In this document: one piece after another, positions 36,722 through 46,395 of the stretch
Layout: each line of letters starts with the position of its first letter
Position numbering within the stretch: the first letter of the stretch is position 1
Origin: Mucilaginibacter aurantiaciroseus
Lineage (GTDB): Bacteria; Bacteroidota; Bacteroidia; Sphingobacteriales; Sphingobacteriaceae
NCBI RefSeq assembly: GCF_024055595.1
Contig: NZ_JAMXOF010000002.1
Location: 558,001-622,000 of the forward strand
DNA: 64,000 bases
Direction of reading: 5' to 3'
Translations under genes and position numbers: made by a program
Notes under the pieces: generated by a model
The model's database searches: none
The model's input: only the letters and a program-made list of their open reading frames with translations
Told to the model about the DNA's origin: nothing

Positions 36722-38434
36722 CTATGGCATTTCATCTGTTACGCAACCTTCGGCAGCATTACTTACGGTTTTGGCGTATCGGTATAAAAGCCCTCTGCTT
36801 ACTTTTAAAGCCGGTTGTTTCCAGGTGGCTTTGCGGGCGGCAAATTCTTCGTCGCTTATCATTACATTAATGGTGCGGTTTATAGCATCAATAAAGATCC
36901 TGTCTTCATCTTTTACAAATGCTATACCACCACCGTCATAAGCTTCCGGCGTGATGTGGCCTACCACGAAACCGTGTGTGCCACCACTAAAACGGCCATC
37001 AGTAATTAACGCTACCGAACTTCCCAAACCTGCACCAAATATTGCTGAGGTAGGTTTAAGCATCTCGGGCATACCAGGCGCGCCCTTTGGGCCAACGTTA
37101 CGGATAACCACCACATCGCCTTTTTTAACAAAGCCGCTTTGGATTCCGTGGATCAACTCAAACTCGCCATCGAACACGCGGGCGGGGCCTTCAAAGCTGG
37201 TGCCTTCTTTACCGGTGATCTTGGCTACGCTGCCACCTTCAGCAAGGTTTCCGTATAAGATATGTAAGTGCCCGGTTGCTTTAATAGGTGTTTCGGCCGG
37301 GAGTATAATTTTTTGTGTCTCGAAGTTTATTTCGGGAACGGTTTCTAAATTTTCTGCAATTGTTTTACCGGTTACGGTAAGGCAGCTGCCATCCAACCAG
37401 CCTTGTGCTAGGCAATATTTCATTACCGCAGGTACACCGCCAATGTTGTGCAGGTCTTCCATCATATATTTACCGCTTGGCTTCATATCGGCCAGTACCG
37501 GGATGCGGTTACTTACGGTTTGGAAATCATCCTGCGTAACTCTTAAACCAACACTTTTAGCCATTGCAATTAAGTGCAATACCGCGTTGGTAGAACCACC
37601 AAGAACCATGATGATCACTATCGCGTTCTCGAAAGCAGCGCGCGTCATGATATCTGATGGTTTGATATCTTTCTCTAATAAGATCTTTATGGCTTTACCC
37701 GCTGCTAAACACTCTGCTTTTTTATCATCGCTTAAAGCAGGGTTGCTTGAGGAGTAAGGCAAGCTCATACCCAAAGCCTCGATAGCGGCAGCCATCGTAT
37801 TAGCGGTGTAGATACCACCACAGGCACCTGCACTCGGACAGGCGTTTTTAATCACACCTATAAAATCTTCAGGAGTAATTTGGCCTGCTATTTTTTTACC
37901 TAAAGCTTCAAAAGCTGATACAATATTAAGGTCTTCGCCTTTCCAATGGCCGGGTTTAATTGTACCACCATATACCATAATAGAGGGGCGGTTTAAACGG
38001 CCCATTGCCATGATAGAGCCCGGCATGTTTTTATCACAGCCCGGCAGGGTTATTAAACCATCGTAATATTGCGCACCGGTTACTGCTTCAATCGAATCGG
38101 CGATAATATCGCGGCTCATCAAGGAGTAACGCATACCTTCGGTACCGTTGCTCATGCCATCGCTTACGCCAATGGTGTGGAAGATCAGGCCTACCATATC
38201 CTCGTCCCAAATGCCTTGTTTTACCAATTTGGCAAGATCATTCAAGTGCATGTTACAGGTATTACCATCATAACCCATGCTGGCAACACCAACCTGTGCT
38301 TTTTGCATATCATCATCAGTAAGGCCAATACCATACAGCATGGCTTTTGCCGCAGGTTGGGTTTCATCCTGGGTAAAGGTTTTACTGTATTTGTTTATCT
38401 CTACAGCGGTTGTAGTATTTGATGATGAACTCAT
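36722..38434 (-). CDS. ilvD: Dihydroxy-acid dehydratase
   Basis: Fe-S dehydratase giving 2-oxoisovalerate and 2-oxo-3-methylvalerate. 570 residues from ATG at 38434 ([17 protein letters not shown]). Cluster cysteines in [16 protein letters not shown] and [11 protein letters not shown]-terminal [15 protein letters not shown]...[10 protein letters not shown] is typical. It is first gene of the ilv-leu operon, with a long AT-rich upstream region holding an inverted repeat and a candidate promoter. An in-frame start at 38467 would add an implausible 11 residues. Confidence 0.96.
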   Translation of the reverse strand: MSSSSNTTTAVEINKYSKTFTQDETQPAAKAMLYGIGLTDDDMQKAQVGVASMGYDGNTCNMHLNDLAKLVKQGIWDEDMVGLIFHTIGVSDGMSNGTEGMRYSLMSRDIIADSIEAVTGAQYYDGLITLPGCDKNMPGSIMAMGRLNRPSIMVYGGTIKPGHWKGEDLNIVSAFEALGKKIAGQITPEDFIGVIKNACPSAGACGGIYTANTMAAAIEALGMSLPYSSSNPALSDDKKAECLAAGKAIKILLEKDIKPSDIMTRAAFENAIVIIMVLGGSTNAVLHLIAMAKSVGLRVTQDDFQTVSNRIPVLADMKPSGKYMMEDLHNIGGVPAVMKYCLAQGWLDGSCLTVTGKTIAENLETVPEINFETQKIILPAETPIKATGHLHILYGNLAEGGSVAKITGKEGTSFEGPARVFDGEFELIHGIQSGFVKKGDVVVIRNVGPKGAPGMPEMLKPTSAIFGAGLGSSVALITDGRFSGGTHGFVVGHITPEAYDGGGIAFVKDEDRIFIDAINRTINVMISDEEFAARKATWKQPALKVSRGLLYRYAKTVSNAAEGCVTDEMP

Positions 38435-38618
38435 TTTTAAAGCGTTTTTATCTCTCGTACCCGCCAAAGCCGGCGTTAGCGATTAATGTTGTATTGTGTA
38501 TTCGTAAGTTAGATATAGCCTTATGGAATAGCAAGACATTAAACAGTTATTTTAAATAAGCATATTGTATTGTTTATTTTTAATAATCAATATTTAATTT
38601 GTTTATATATTGTAAATA

Positions 38619-38649
38619 TAAAATTATATTTTTATTAATTTATACCAAA
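38619..38649 (-). promoter_or_regulatory. Candidate ilvD-operon promoter
   Basis: Read on the minus strand: TTTG (38649-38646), 19-base spacer, TAATTTTA (38626-38619), seven of the eight -7 positions allowing n. It would give a leader of about 180 bases. The -33 box is inside the inverted repeat at 38642-38670. Confidence 0.35.
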
Positions 38650-38670
38650 GTTTAAAACGGTATTTGGTAT
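38642..38670. promoter_or_regulatory. Inverted repeat, possible operator between ilvD and the ankyrin gene
   Basis: Perfect 8-base arms ATACCAAA / TTTGGTAT with a 13-base spacer, overlapping the candidate -33 element of ilvD. A second exact palindrome GCCGAA-A-TTCGGC is at 38696-38708. The rest of the ~340-base gap is AT-rich. An 18-codon ORF on the minus strand just after the expected start (from ATG near 38540) is noted but not convincing as a leader peptide. Confidence 0.35.
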
Positions 38671-38773
38671 GTTTTTTATGCATGCATAGTAAGTTGCCGA
38701 AATTCGGCGTGAAATGAGTAGAAACGGAAAAAAGTTGACCGGAATTATTACCTTTCTATCTTAAACACACAAT

Positions 38774-39481
38774 ATGAAGAAAATAATACTTTTTATGCTT
38801 TTTGCTTATTCGACAACTTGTTTTGGGCAGGAGATTTTTACAGCCATAAAGGGTAAAGATTATGACAAAATTGCCGAGCTGATAAAATCTAAAAGCAATG
38901 TAAATAAGCGTAACGAAAATAACATGACGCCCTTGCTTATAGCCGTTATCGGGAATGATATTAAAGCTGTAAAGTTGCTTGTAGAGAACGGGGCGGACAT
39001 TTCTTTAACCTCAAAATCTAACTGGACACCATTGATGGTGGCATGCCAAAGCGCCGATGTTGAAGTTGCCGGTTATCTAATTGAAAATGGAGCGGACGTC
39101 AACACGCCGGATGAACATAACTGGAACCCTTTGATAATATCGGCAAGGAACGGACAAACAGAAATTGTTCAATTACTCCTTACTAAAGGGGTTGATATTA
39201 ATTGTAAAGCCCAGGATAAATCGACACCATTATTAATAGCATCCTACAAAGGCCACTTAGCTATTGTAAAACAGTTACTTGAAAAAGGCGCAAATCCAAA
39301 TCCGGTGAACCGTGATAGCGAAACAGCCTTATATCTGGCGGCCCAAAAAGGTAATGCAGAAGTAGTGAAACTACTGCTACTATATCATGCTGATAAAGCC
39401 TTAGTAAATAAGGACGTAAAAAGTATTTGCGATGCGGCAAAAAGTAGCGGCTATAAAGACATTTGTACCCTGCTGCAATAA
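38774..39481 (+). CDS. Secreted ankyrin-repeat protein
   Basis: 235 residues with a signal peptide (MKKIILFMLFAYSTTCFGQ). Residues ~22-235 form six ankyrin repeats of ~33 residues with the marks NNMTPLLIAVIGNDIKAVKLLVENGAD (start), SNWTPLMVACQSADVEVAGYL and so on to GYKDICTLLQ. Ankyrin repeats bind proteins; in the periplasm or outer membrane the partner is unknown. It is monocistronic and divergent from ilvD, with a terminator shared with atpC downstream. Confidence 0.9.
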   Translation: MKKIILFMLFAYSTTCFGQEIFTAIKGKDYDKIAELIKSKSNVNKRNENNMTPLLIAVIGNDIKAVKLLVENGADISLTSKSNWTPLMVACQSADVEVAGYLIENGADVNTPDEHNWNPLIISARNGQTEIVQLLLTKGVDINCKAQDKSTPLLIASYKGHLAIVKQLLEKGANPNPVNRDSETALYLAAQKGNAEVVKLLLLYHADKALVNKDVKSICDAAKSSGYKDICTLLQ

Positions 39482-39512
39482 AAATTTCAAAGAACAAAAA
39501 ACAAGCAAAAAA

Positions 39513-39540
39513 AAAGTCCGGCCAATACTGACCGGACTTT
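39513..39540. terminator. Bidirectional terminator, ankyrin gene / atpC
   Basis: 9-bp stem AAAGTCCGG / CCGGACTTT with a 10-base loop, preceded by a long A-run (serving the minus strand as T-run) and followed by a few T. Its position between convergent genes fits. Confidence 0.85.
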
Positions 39541-39561
39541 CCATATATCAATATACAAAGT

Positions 39562-39816
39562 CTATTTAATAATAATACCCTCCGCTAATACAGTAACCTT
39601 ATTGTTTAAGGCTTCTACCACACCACCCTGGATAAAAAATACTTCTTCTTTAGTACCTGCGGCACCGCGGATGGTTAATTTGCCATCGTTTAAAGTAGAA
39701 ATAATAGGGGCGTGGTTATTCAAGATCTCTAAAAACCCTAATGTACCGGGTAAGGTAACCGAGGTAGCCTCGCCTTCGTAGATCTTTTTATCAGGAGTAA
39801 GAATTTCTAATGTCAT
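39562..39816 (-). CDS. atpC: F1 ATP synthase epsilon subunit, beta-sandwich domain only
   Basis: 84 residues: MTLEILTPDKKIYEGEATSVTLPGTLGFLEILNNHAPIIS is the N-terminal beta-sandwich of epsilon (given by its first motif MTLEILTPDKKIYEG). The usual ~45-residue C-terminal helical hairpin, which can block rotation, is absent; the protein stops after ALNNKVTVLAEGIIIK. Short epsilon is usual in Bacteroidota. It is encoded after atpD, with a 95-base gap taken up by a palindromic element. Confidence 0.93.
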   Translation of the reverse strand: MTLEILTPDKKIYEGEATSVTLPGTLGFLEILNNHAPIISTLNDGKLTIRGAAGTKEEVFFIQGGVVEALNNKVTVLAEGIIIK

Positions 39817-39817
39817 G

Positions 39818-39911
39818 AGCCCCTCTCTAACTCTCCCCGGAAGGGAGAAGATTTTAATTTAATTATTATTATGCCTTTTCTTCCTCCCCTGCGGGGACGT
39901 CTGGTGGGGCT
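39818..39911. repeat. 94-bp GC-rich palindrome, CTCCCCGG-type family, filling the atpD-atpC gap
   Basis: Outer arms AGCCCC / GGGGCT and inner hairpins CTCTCCCCGGAAGGGAG and TCCCCTGCGGGGA. It starts 2 bases from the atpC ATG and ends exactly at the atpD stop, so it makes up the whole intergenic region. Confidence 0.83.
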
Positions 39912-41432
<1,521 letters not shown>

Positions 41433-41568
41433 TTAAATAATTTATAATGAAACAGATGCCTTCTATACAAAACGGTACTATTTCAGAGGTGCAAAGTTAA
41501 GGTTTATTGCCAAATATTTAAATAGTAATGTGAAGAAATTTGCGTGGAATTTTTTAGCGACAATTTTG

Positions 41569-41576
41569 TAGTTTTG
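41569..41576 (+). promoter_or_regulatory. Candidate -7 element for the fadL-SGNH pair
   Basis: TAGTTTTG matches TAnnTTTG and sits 45 bases before the ATG. No good TTTG is found at the expected distance upstream, so confidence is limited. Confidence 0.3.
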
Positions 41577-41620
41577 TTTACCAAATTTAAAACCGGCTTT
41601 ACAGCCTCTTAACGTATTAA

Positions 41621-42844
41621 ATGAAAAAAACTCTACTACTCTTAATATGGTTATCGCCTGGTATTATCTATGCCCAGGGTTTTATGGTTAACCTAAACGG
41701 ACAAAAGCAAATAGGCATGGGCCACACCGGCACCGGCTTGCTGCAGGATGGGGCTTCGGTTGTTTTTAACCCCGGTGCAATGGCCATGTTATCTGAAAAC
41801 TATCTGCAGGCAGGTATAAGTCCGCTCTTTTTTAAGTCGGGTTTTCAGGGTGCGGGTGCATCGGGTACAGCATTTGTAAAAGAAAAAGTTGCTACCCCTT
41901 TTAATGCCTACGCTGTTTGGGGGCCTAAGGCGGCCCGCTGGAAAGTAGGCCTTGGTGTGTACACCCCGTTTGGCGGTTTAATCGACTGGGGCAGCAACTG
42001 GCAAGGTAAATACGTGCTGGAAAGCCTGGATCTAAAAGCGATATTCTTCCAGCCAACGGTTAGCTACAAACTGACTGATTACTTAAGTATTGGTGCAGGT
42101 TTTGTCTATAACCACGCTTCGGTTGACTTACAACGCGCTATCCCGGTGAGTGGCCCTGATGGCAATCCCGGCCAGGCGCGTTTAACAGGCGGCGGCCGCG
42201 GTTACGGGTGGAATGCCGGTATCTTTATTAAACCAAGCAGCAAATTTACTATTGGTTTAGATTACCGCTCGCAGGTTAACACTACTATAAAAAAGGGTGA
42301 TGCTTTTTTTAGTGTGGCAAATTCGCTGCAGGCAAACTTCCCTCAGCCAAACACATTTATGGCAGGTATCCCGTTGCCGGCAAATGCTTCAATCGGTTTT
42401 GGTTATACCCCGGATGCGAAATGGACGGTTGCCTTCGACGCGAATTTTGTGGGATGGCATTCATACAAATCCCTGGCGTTTGATTATGCATCAAACACAT
42501 CCACCTTGCAGGATACCTATTCGCCACGAAACTATAAAGATGCATTCAGCTTAAGGGGTGGTGCGCAATATAAAACAAGCCGTAAGGTTGCCGTACGCCT
42601 TGGTGGTGGTTACGCCAGCACTGCGGTAAATGATGGTTATGTAACCCCGGAAGTGCCGGATGCTAACCGCTATTACTTAACAGCAGGATTGGGTTACAAG
42701 CTTACGAATAAGCTCGATCTGGATTTTTCTTTCGAGTACGAACACTTGTTCTCTCGTTTCCAAACCAATATCGAATCTAACTTATCGGGGACATTCAAAA
42801 GCAATGTTTACATCCCGGGTGTTTCACTTTCTTACCACTGGTAA
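41621..42844 (+). CDS. OmpP1/FadL-family outer-membrane transporter
   Basis: 407 residues. Signal peptide MKKTLLLLIWLSPGIIYAQG, then the FadL hallmark GQKQIGMGHTGTGLLQDGASVVFNPGAMAML (shown by its core GMGHTGTGL, N-terminal hatch with NPA/NPG) and a 14-strand beta-barrel ending VSLSYHW. The family moves long-chain fatty acids and other hydrophobic molecules across the outer membrane. The following gene begins 13 bases after the stop and encodes a lipid-anchored SGNH hydrolase, so the pair may hydrolyse and import lipid or ester substrates. Confidence 0.92.
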   Translation: MKKTLLLLIWLSPGIIYAQGFMVNLNGQKQIGMGHTGTGLLQDGASVVFNPGAMAMLSENYLQAGISPLFFKSGFQGAGASGTAFVKEKVATPFNAYAVWGPKAARWKVGLGVYTPFGGLIDWGSNWQGKYVLESLDLKAIFFQPTVSYKLTDYLSIGAGFVYNHASVDLQRAIPVSGPDGNPGQARLTGGGRGYGWNAGIFIKPSSKFTIGLDYRSQVNTTIKKGDAFFSVANSLQANFPQPNTFMAGIPLPANASIGFGYTPDAKWTVAFDANFVGWHSYKSLAFDYASNTSTLQDTYSPRNYKDAFSLRGGAQYKTSRKVAVRLGGGYASTAVNDGYVTPEVPDANRYYLTAGLGYKLTNKLDLDFSFEYEHLFSRFQTNIESNLSGTFKSNVYIPGVSLSYHW

Positions 42845-42857
42845 TACCATCAAAAAA

Positions 42858-44192
42858 ATGAAAACGTTTAATAAATATATATACTTTGCTGCAACATTTG
42901 CACTATTTGCAGGTTGCAAACCATCTTTCGAGAGCCCCAAGAAAAGCGAAGGAACTGCCGATTTTACCCGCTACATCTCAGTAGGTAACTCGTTAACCGC
43001 AGGTTTTGCCGATAACGGTTTATACCTGGAAGGCCAGCAAAACTCCTACCCAAGCATCATTGCCAAACAAATGGCTTTAGTTGGTGGCGGTACATTTACC
43101 CAGCCATTGTTTACCGAAGCACAGGCAAATGGCTCCACCTATTTGAAATTGACCGGCTTTAATCCTAATGGCACGCCTATTACTACTACTGTTACCGAAA
43201 ATAATGCGGTACGTGGTAAAGTAACCATCCCCGGTTTTGGTGATGTTACTCTATTAACCAAATACAGCGGAGACCTTAATAACTACGGTGTGCCGGGTAT
43301 TAAATTAAAACAGATAACTTACGCGCCTTATGGTAATTTAAACCCATATTTTGAGCGTTTGCTGCCGGGTAACCCACCAACAAATAATACTACTTACCTT
43401 GATTTTGTTACCGCCAAAGATTTCACCTTTTTTACCGACTGGTTGGGTTATAACGATGCCTTAGGTTATGCTACCAGTGGTGGCGCAGGCGATGTATTGA
43501 CTGATAAAACACAATTTGCGCAGCTGTATACTTTATCTATATCAAAACTAACCGAAAAGGGCGCTAAAGGTGCTGTTGCAACTATTCCGGACGTAACATC
43601 GGTACCATATTTTACTACGGTTACAGTTGGTGCTATTTTAGGCGCTGTGCAAAAGGCTAATCCACAAGCCCAGGCACTTTATGTAAATGCACGTGCTACT
43701 GTAGATATTACTAATACAACTTATGCGCCACGTGCCGCGACTGCCTCAGATCTAATCGTATTAACTTTCCCTACAGCAAAAATAGGGGCTATGGTTACTT
43801 CACCTGTAGGTATGGTGCCTTACGGACTAACACCTTACGCGCCTATCGAAAATCAATATGTGTTGGATAATAACGAAGTGACCATAGTAAAAGATTACGT
43901 TACCGACTACAACAAAACTATTAAAGCAGTAGCCGCTACAAAAGGCTTAGCTGTATTTGATGCTTATTTTTACCTTAATGGTGTTAAAGCAAATGGTTTG
44001 TTAATTGATGGTGTGAGTGCAAACTCAAGCTATATTAGTGGTGGTATCTTTTCGCTGGATGGAGTTCACCTAACGCCACGCGGTTATGCTATTGTAGCTA
44101 ACCAGTTCATCAAAGCGATCAACTCAAACTACGGCTCAACAATACCGGCCGTAAATATTTCAAACTACCGCGGAGTTAAGTTCCCGAATTAA
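42858..44192 (+). CDS. SGNH/GDSL-type lipoprotein hydrolase
   Basis: 444 residues from ATG at 42858; an upstream in-frame start at 42804 overlaps fadL and lacks the signal. Lipobox FAGC with Cys20. SGNH block I is SVGNSLTAGF (Ser45 nucleophile), block III has GYND with the oxyanion Asn, and block V is DGVHLTPRG (Asp401, His404). The size, over twice the ~200-residue core, comes from inserts and is common in this group. It sits in tandem with the FadL porin. Substrate unknown: acyl esters of lipids or glycan acetyl groups are possible. Confidence 0.85.
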   Translation: MKTFNKYIYFAATFALFAGCKPSFESPKKSEGTADFTRYISVGNSLTAGFADNGLYLEGQQNSYPSIIAKQMALVGGGTFTQPLFTEAQANGSTYLKLTGFNPNGTPITTTVTENNAVRGKVTIPGFGDVTLLTKYSGDLNNYGVPGIKLKQITYAPYGNLNPYFERLLPGNPPTNNTTYLDFVTAKDFTFFTDWLGYNDALGYATSGGAGDVLTDKTQFAQLYTLSISKLTEKGAKGAVATIPDVTSVPYFTTVTVGAILGAVQKANPQAQALYVNARATVDITNTTYAPRAATASDLIVLTFPTAKIGAMVTSPVGMVPYGLTPYAPIENQYVLDNNEVTIVKDYVTDYNKTIKAVAATKGLAVFDAYFYLNGVKANGLLIDGVSANSSYISGGIFSLDGVHLTPRGYAIVANQFIKAINSNYGSTIPAVNISNYRGVKFPN

Positions 44193-44194
44193 TA

Positions 44195-44237
44195 TTAGTT
44201 GATGGTTCATGGTGTTTTTGCTATGAACCATCAACTA
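44195..44237. terminator. Palindrome between convergent genes, likely terminator
   Basis: Arms of about 16 bases, TAGTTGATGGTTCATG / CATGAACCATCAACTA in near-perfect match (TATGAACC on the right), around GTGTTTTTG. The T-run is in the loop rather than after the stem, so it may be a repeat acting as a terminator. Confidence 0.6.
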
Positions 44238-45227
44238 TAAGCTCTCTTCAAACTTCAACATTATCTTCCCCATATGCTCGCTGCTTTCCATTAACTCGTG
44301 GGCTTTTGCCGCTTCGTCAGCAGTAAATACTTTATAGACTATAGGTTTTATTTTCCCCGATGCCAGTAAGGGCCAAATATGCTCTTCGAGATTTTGGGCG
44401 ATGGCCGCTTTAAACCCCACATCGCGAGAGCGTAACATAGAACCGGTTATGTTGATACGTTTGCGCATTACTTCGCTTAGGTCAACCTCTACTGTTTTAC
44501 CCTTCATGGTATTGATGAGCACCAACCGGCCTTCGGTAGCAAGGCTTTTAATGTTGAGGGAAGTGTAAGCACCGCCTATCATATCTAATATTACATCCAC
44601 GCCTTTACTATCAGTTAGCCCGGCTATCACATCGTTAAACTTCTCTTCGTTATAATTCATGGCTTTTATCGCGCCAAGGTCTTCACAGAATTTACACTTC
44701 TCTTTGCTGCCTGCTGTAACGTAAACTTTGCTGCCCAAGGCAGTTGCCATTTGGATGGCCGCTACACCAATGCCGCTGCTGCCGCCATGTACAAGCAAGC
44801 TTTCGCACGGTTGCAATTTAGCCCTGTCGAACACATTGCTCCATACGGTAAAGAAGGTTTCCGGGAGGGATGCCGCTTCGGCGAATGAAAGGTTATCGGG
44901 TATGGGAAGACATTGGCCCTCGGGTGCATTGCAATATTCCGCATAGCCTCCGCCAATCACAAGGGCGCAAACCTTATCGCCAACTTTCCAGCGGGTAACG
45001 TCGCTGCCAACTTCGGACACAATACCTGCTATTTCCAATCCGGGAATGTCAACAGGCGCACCCGCAGGTGGTGGATAGTTGCCTTTACGCTGCGCCACGT
45101 CCGGCCGGTTAATGCCCGCTGCCATCACTTTGATGAGTACCTCGGTTGAGGTATAGGCAGGAATAGGACTTTCTTCAATTTGCAAAACTTCGGGCCCGCC
45201 GGGCTGGGTTATGATGATGGCTTTCAT
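44235..45227 (-). CDS. NAD(P)H-quinone oxidoreductase, zinc-free MDR family
   Basis: 330 residues from ATG at 45227 (MKAIIITQPG). GroES-like N-terminal part (GINRPDVAQRKGNYPPP, GLEIAGIV) and Rossmann fold with VHGGSSGIGVAAIQMA. The zinc ligands of true alcohol dehydrogenases are missing, which fits the QOR/PIG3 (TP53I3-like) branch that reduces quinones or other enones. Electron donor and substrate are inferred. Stand-alone gene, convergent with the SGNH gene. Confidence 0.9.
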   Translation of the reverse strand: MKAIIITQPGGPEVLQIEESPIPAYTSTEVLIKVMAAGINRPDVAQRKGNYPPPAGAPVDIPGLEIAGIVSEVGSDVTRWKVGDKVCALVIGGGYAEYCNAPEGQCLPIPDNLSFAEAASLPETFFTVWSNVFDRAKLQPCESLLVHGGSSGIGVAAIQMATALGSKVYVTAGSKEKCKFCEDLGAIKAMNYNEEKFNDVIAGLTDSKGVDVILDMIGGAYTSLNIKSLATEGRLVLINTMKGKTVEVDLSEVMRKRINITGSMLRSRDVGFKAAIAQNLEEHIWPLLASGKIKPIVYKVFTADEAAKAHELMESSEHMGKIMLKFEESL

Positions 45228-45274
45228 ATCTATTGGTAACACATCAAACCATAAAAAATGTTTTGCAATGCATA

Positions 45275-46015
45275 TTATTGTTGCATTGCCTTTAGTGATT
45301 TGCCCGAAAGTATAACTGCTGCACTATCTGCCAGATTAAGGTTTAATTTAGCTGCATAGCCGTGCCCAATATCCAGCAAAGTATAGTCCTTTAACAAGGC
45401 GGTAACGTTTTTAAATGTCATGTTTTGAGTGCCTTTTAATTCTGGCGACATTTCGAACGATACCTGGCTCGAATCTGCCTGGGTAACACTTAGCGTGTCG
45501 AAATTGTGATTATAACTTTCTACCTCCAGGCGCGATTTTCCGTTTAATTTAATGCTGATATTAGCTTGTCTCAACTTTTGTAATTCAAGGTTGGTGTTGC
45601 TGCCATCTATTGATAGTAATTGCTGGGCAAATAAACGCACTAACACTGTGCGGCTCATCCAGTCGCGTTCATTTAAGTTTTTATATTTATTGGGGAAGAT
45701 AAAGTGTAGCGTGTCATTTTTAACAAAAGCTCTAAAAGTAACATCTTTCTCGTACTCTCTCCAGTCGTTTAGCACCCGCACTGATGGTTTCGTGTTTTGT
45801 TCGAAAATAATGTTGGTTATATTTCCGCCTTCTATTTTTAGGTGATGGTAAGGTTGTTCCAGTATACGGTTGTAATTCCAATAAAGGTCGCTTTTATCTA
45901 TTTTGTCGTATACATGTTTTAATACTAAATTTGATGCAAAGACACCTATCACCATTAATGTTAAAACCGTAAGTAATATGGCAGTACTTATTTTAAGGCC
46001 TGTTTTATTTTTCAT
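45275..46015 (-). CDS. Membrane-anchored beta-helix-like protein of the GntR-ABC operon
   Basis: 246 residues. One N-terminal membrane helix (ISTAILLTVLTLMVIGVFAS) and a periplasmic part with short parallel strands, for example LKIEGGNITNIIF, LSIDGSNTNLELQKL, LEVESYNHNFDTLSV and VTALLKDYTLLDIGHGYAAKLNLNLAD. The pattern resembles DUF2807-type beta-helices but the GSGD mark is absent, so family assignment is weak. It overlaps the GntR gene by 11 bases, so it is the last gene of that operon and presumably serves the same stress or envelope function. Confidence 0.65.
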   Translation of the reverse strand: MKNKTGLKISTAILLTVLTLMVIGVFASNLVLKHVYDKIDKSDLYWNYNRILEQPYHHLKIEGGNITNIIFEQNTKPSVRVLNDWREYEKDVTFRAFVKNDTLHFIFPNKYKNLNERDWMSRTVLVRLFAQQLLSIDGSNTNLELQKLRQANISIKLNGKSRLEVESYNHNFDTLSVTQADSSQVSFEMSPELKGTQNMTFKNVTALLKDYTLLDIGHGYAAKLNLNLADSAAVILSGKSLKAMQQ

Positions 46016-46394
46016 CTTTATTATCTTTGAAATTTTGATTTATAAATGATTTGTAACGTACACTTATGTCTTCTATCGGGACATTAAGAAGATAGATGTT
46101 GCGGAAAAATAGGGGCAATTCGTTTTCTATAAACTGTTCTTTCCGAAAGCTGACCACTCGGTTTACTGCATCATCATCAGCAAAGTAACCTATGCCACGT
46201 TTGTTGGTTATAATTTCTCGCTGTTGCAAAAAATCGTACGCGCGCTGTACAGTATTGGGGTTAACCTCCATCATCACAGCCAAATCACGGATGCTTAGTA
46301 TTTTATTGCCGCATTGCCAATGTTTTAGTAGTATCTGATCGCAAACGTACTCGGCTATTTGTAGATATATTGCTTGTTTTTCTCTAAAATCCAT
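46005..46394 (-). CDS. GntR-family regulator, YtrA subfamily
   Basis: 129 residues: a winged helix (YLQIAEYVCDQILLKHWQCGNKILSIRDLAVMMEVNPNTVQRAYDFLQQ... starts with this core) followed by only a ~45-residue C-terminal tail without an effector domain, as in the YtrA subfamily. These repress their own ABC-transporter operons. It lies in the operon it most likely controls, and an inverted repeat at the operon promoter is a good fit for its operator. Confidence 0.9.
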   Translation of the reverse strand: MDFREKQAIYLQIAEYVCDQILLKHWQCGNKILSIRDLAVMMEVNPNTVQRAYDFLQQREIITNKRGIGYFADDDAVNRVVSFRKEQFIENELPLFFRNIYLLNVPIEDISVRYKSFINQNFKDNKDEK

Positions 46395-46395
46395 T

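Noticed and set aside
38485-38545. 18-codon ORF as an ilvD leader peptide
   Set aside because: Ile/Leu codons are not clustered, Tyr is as frequent, and the hairpin near the ilvD start (CGCC/GGCG) has no T-run. Kept only as a remark.
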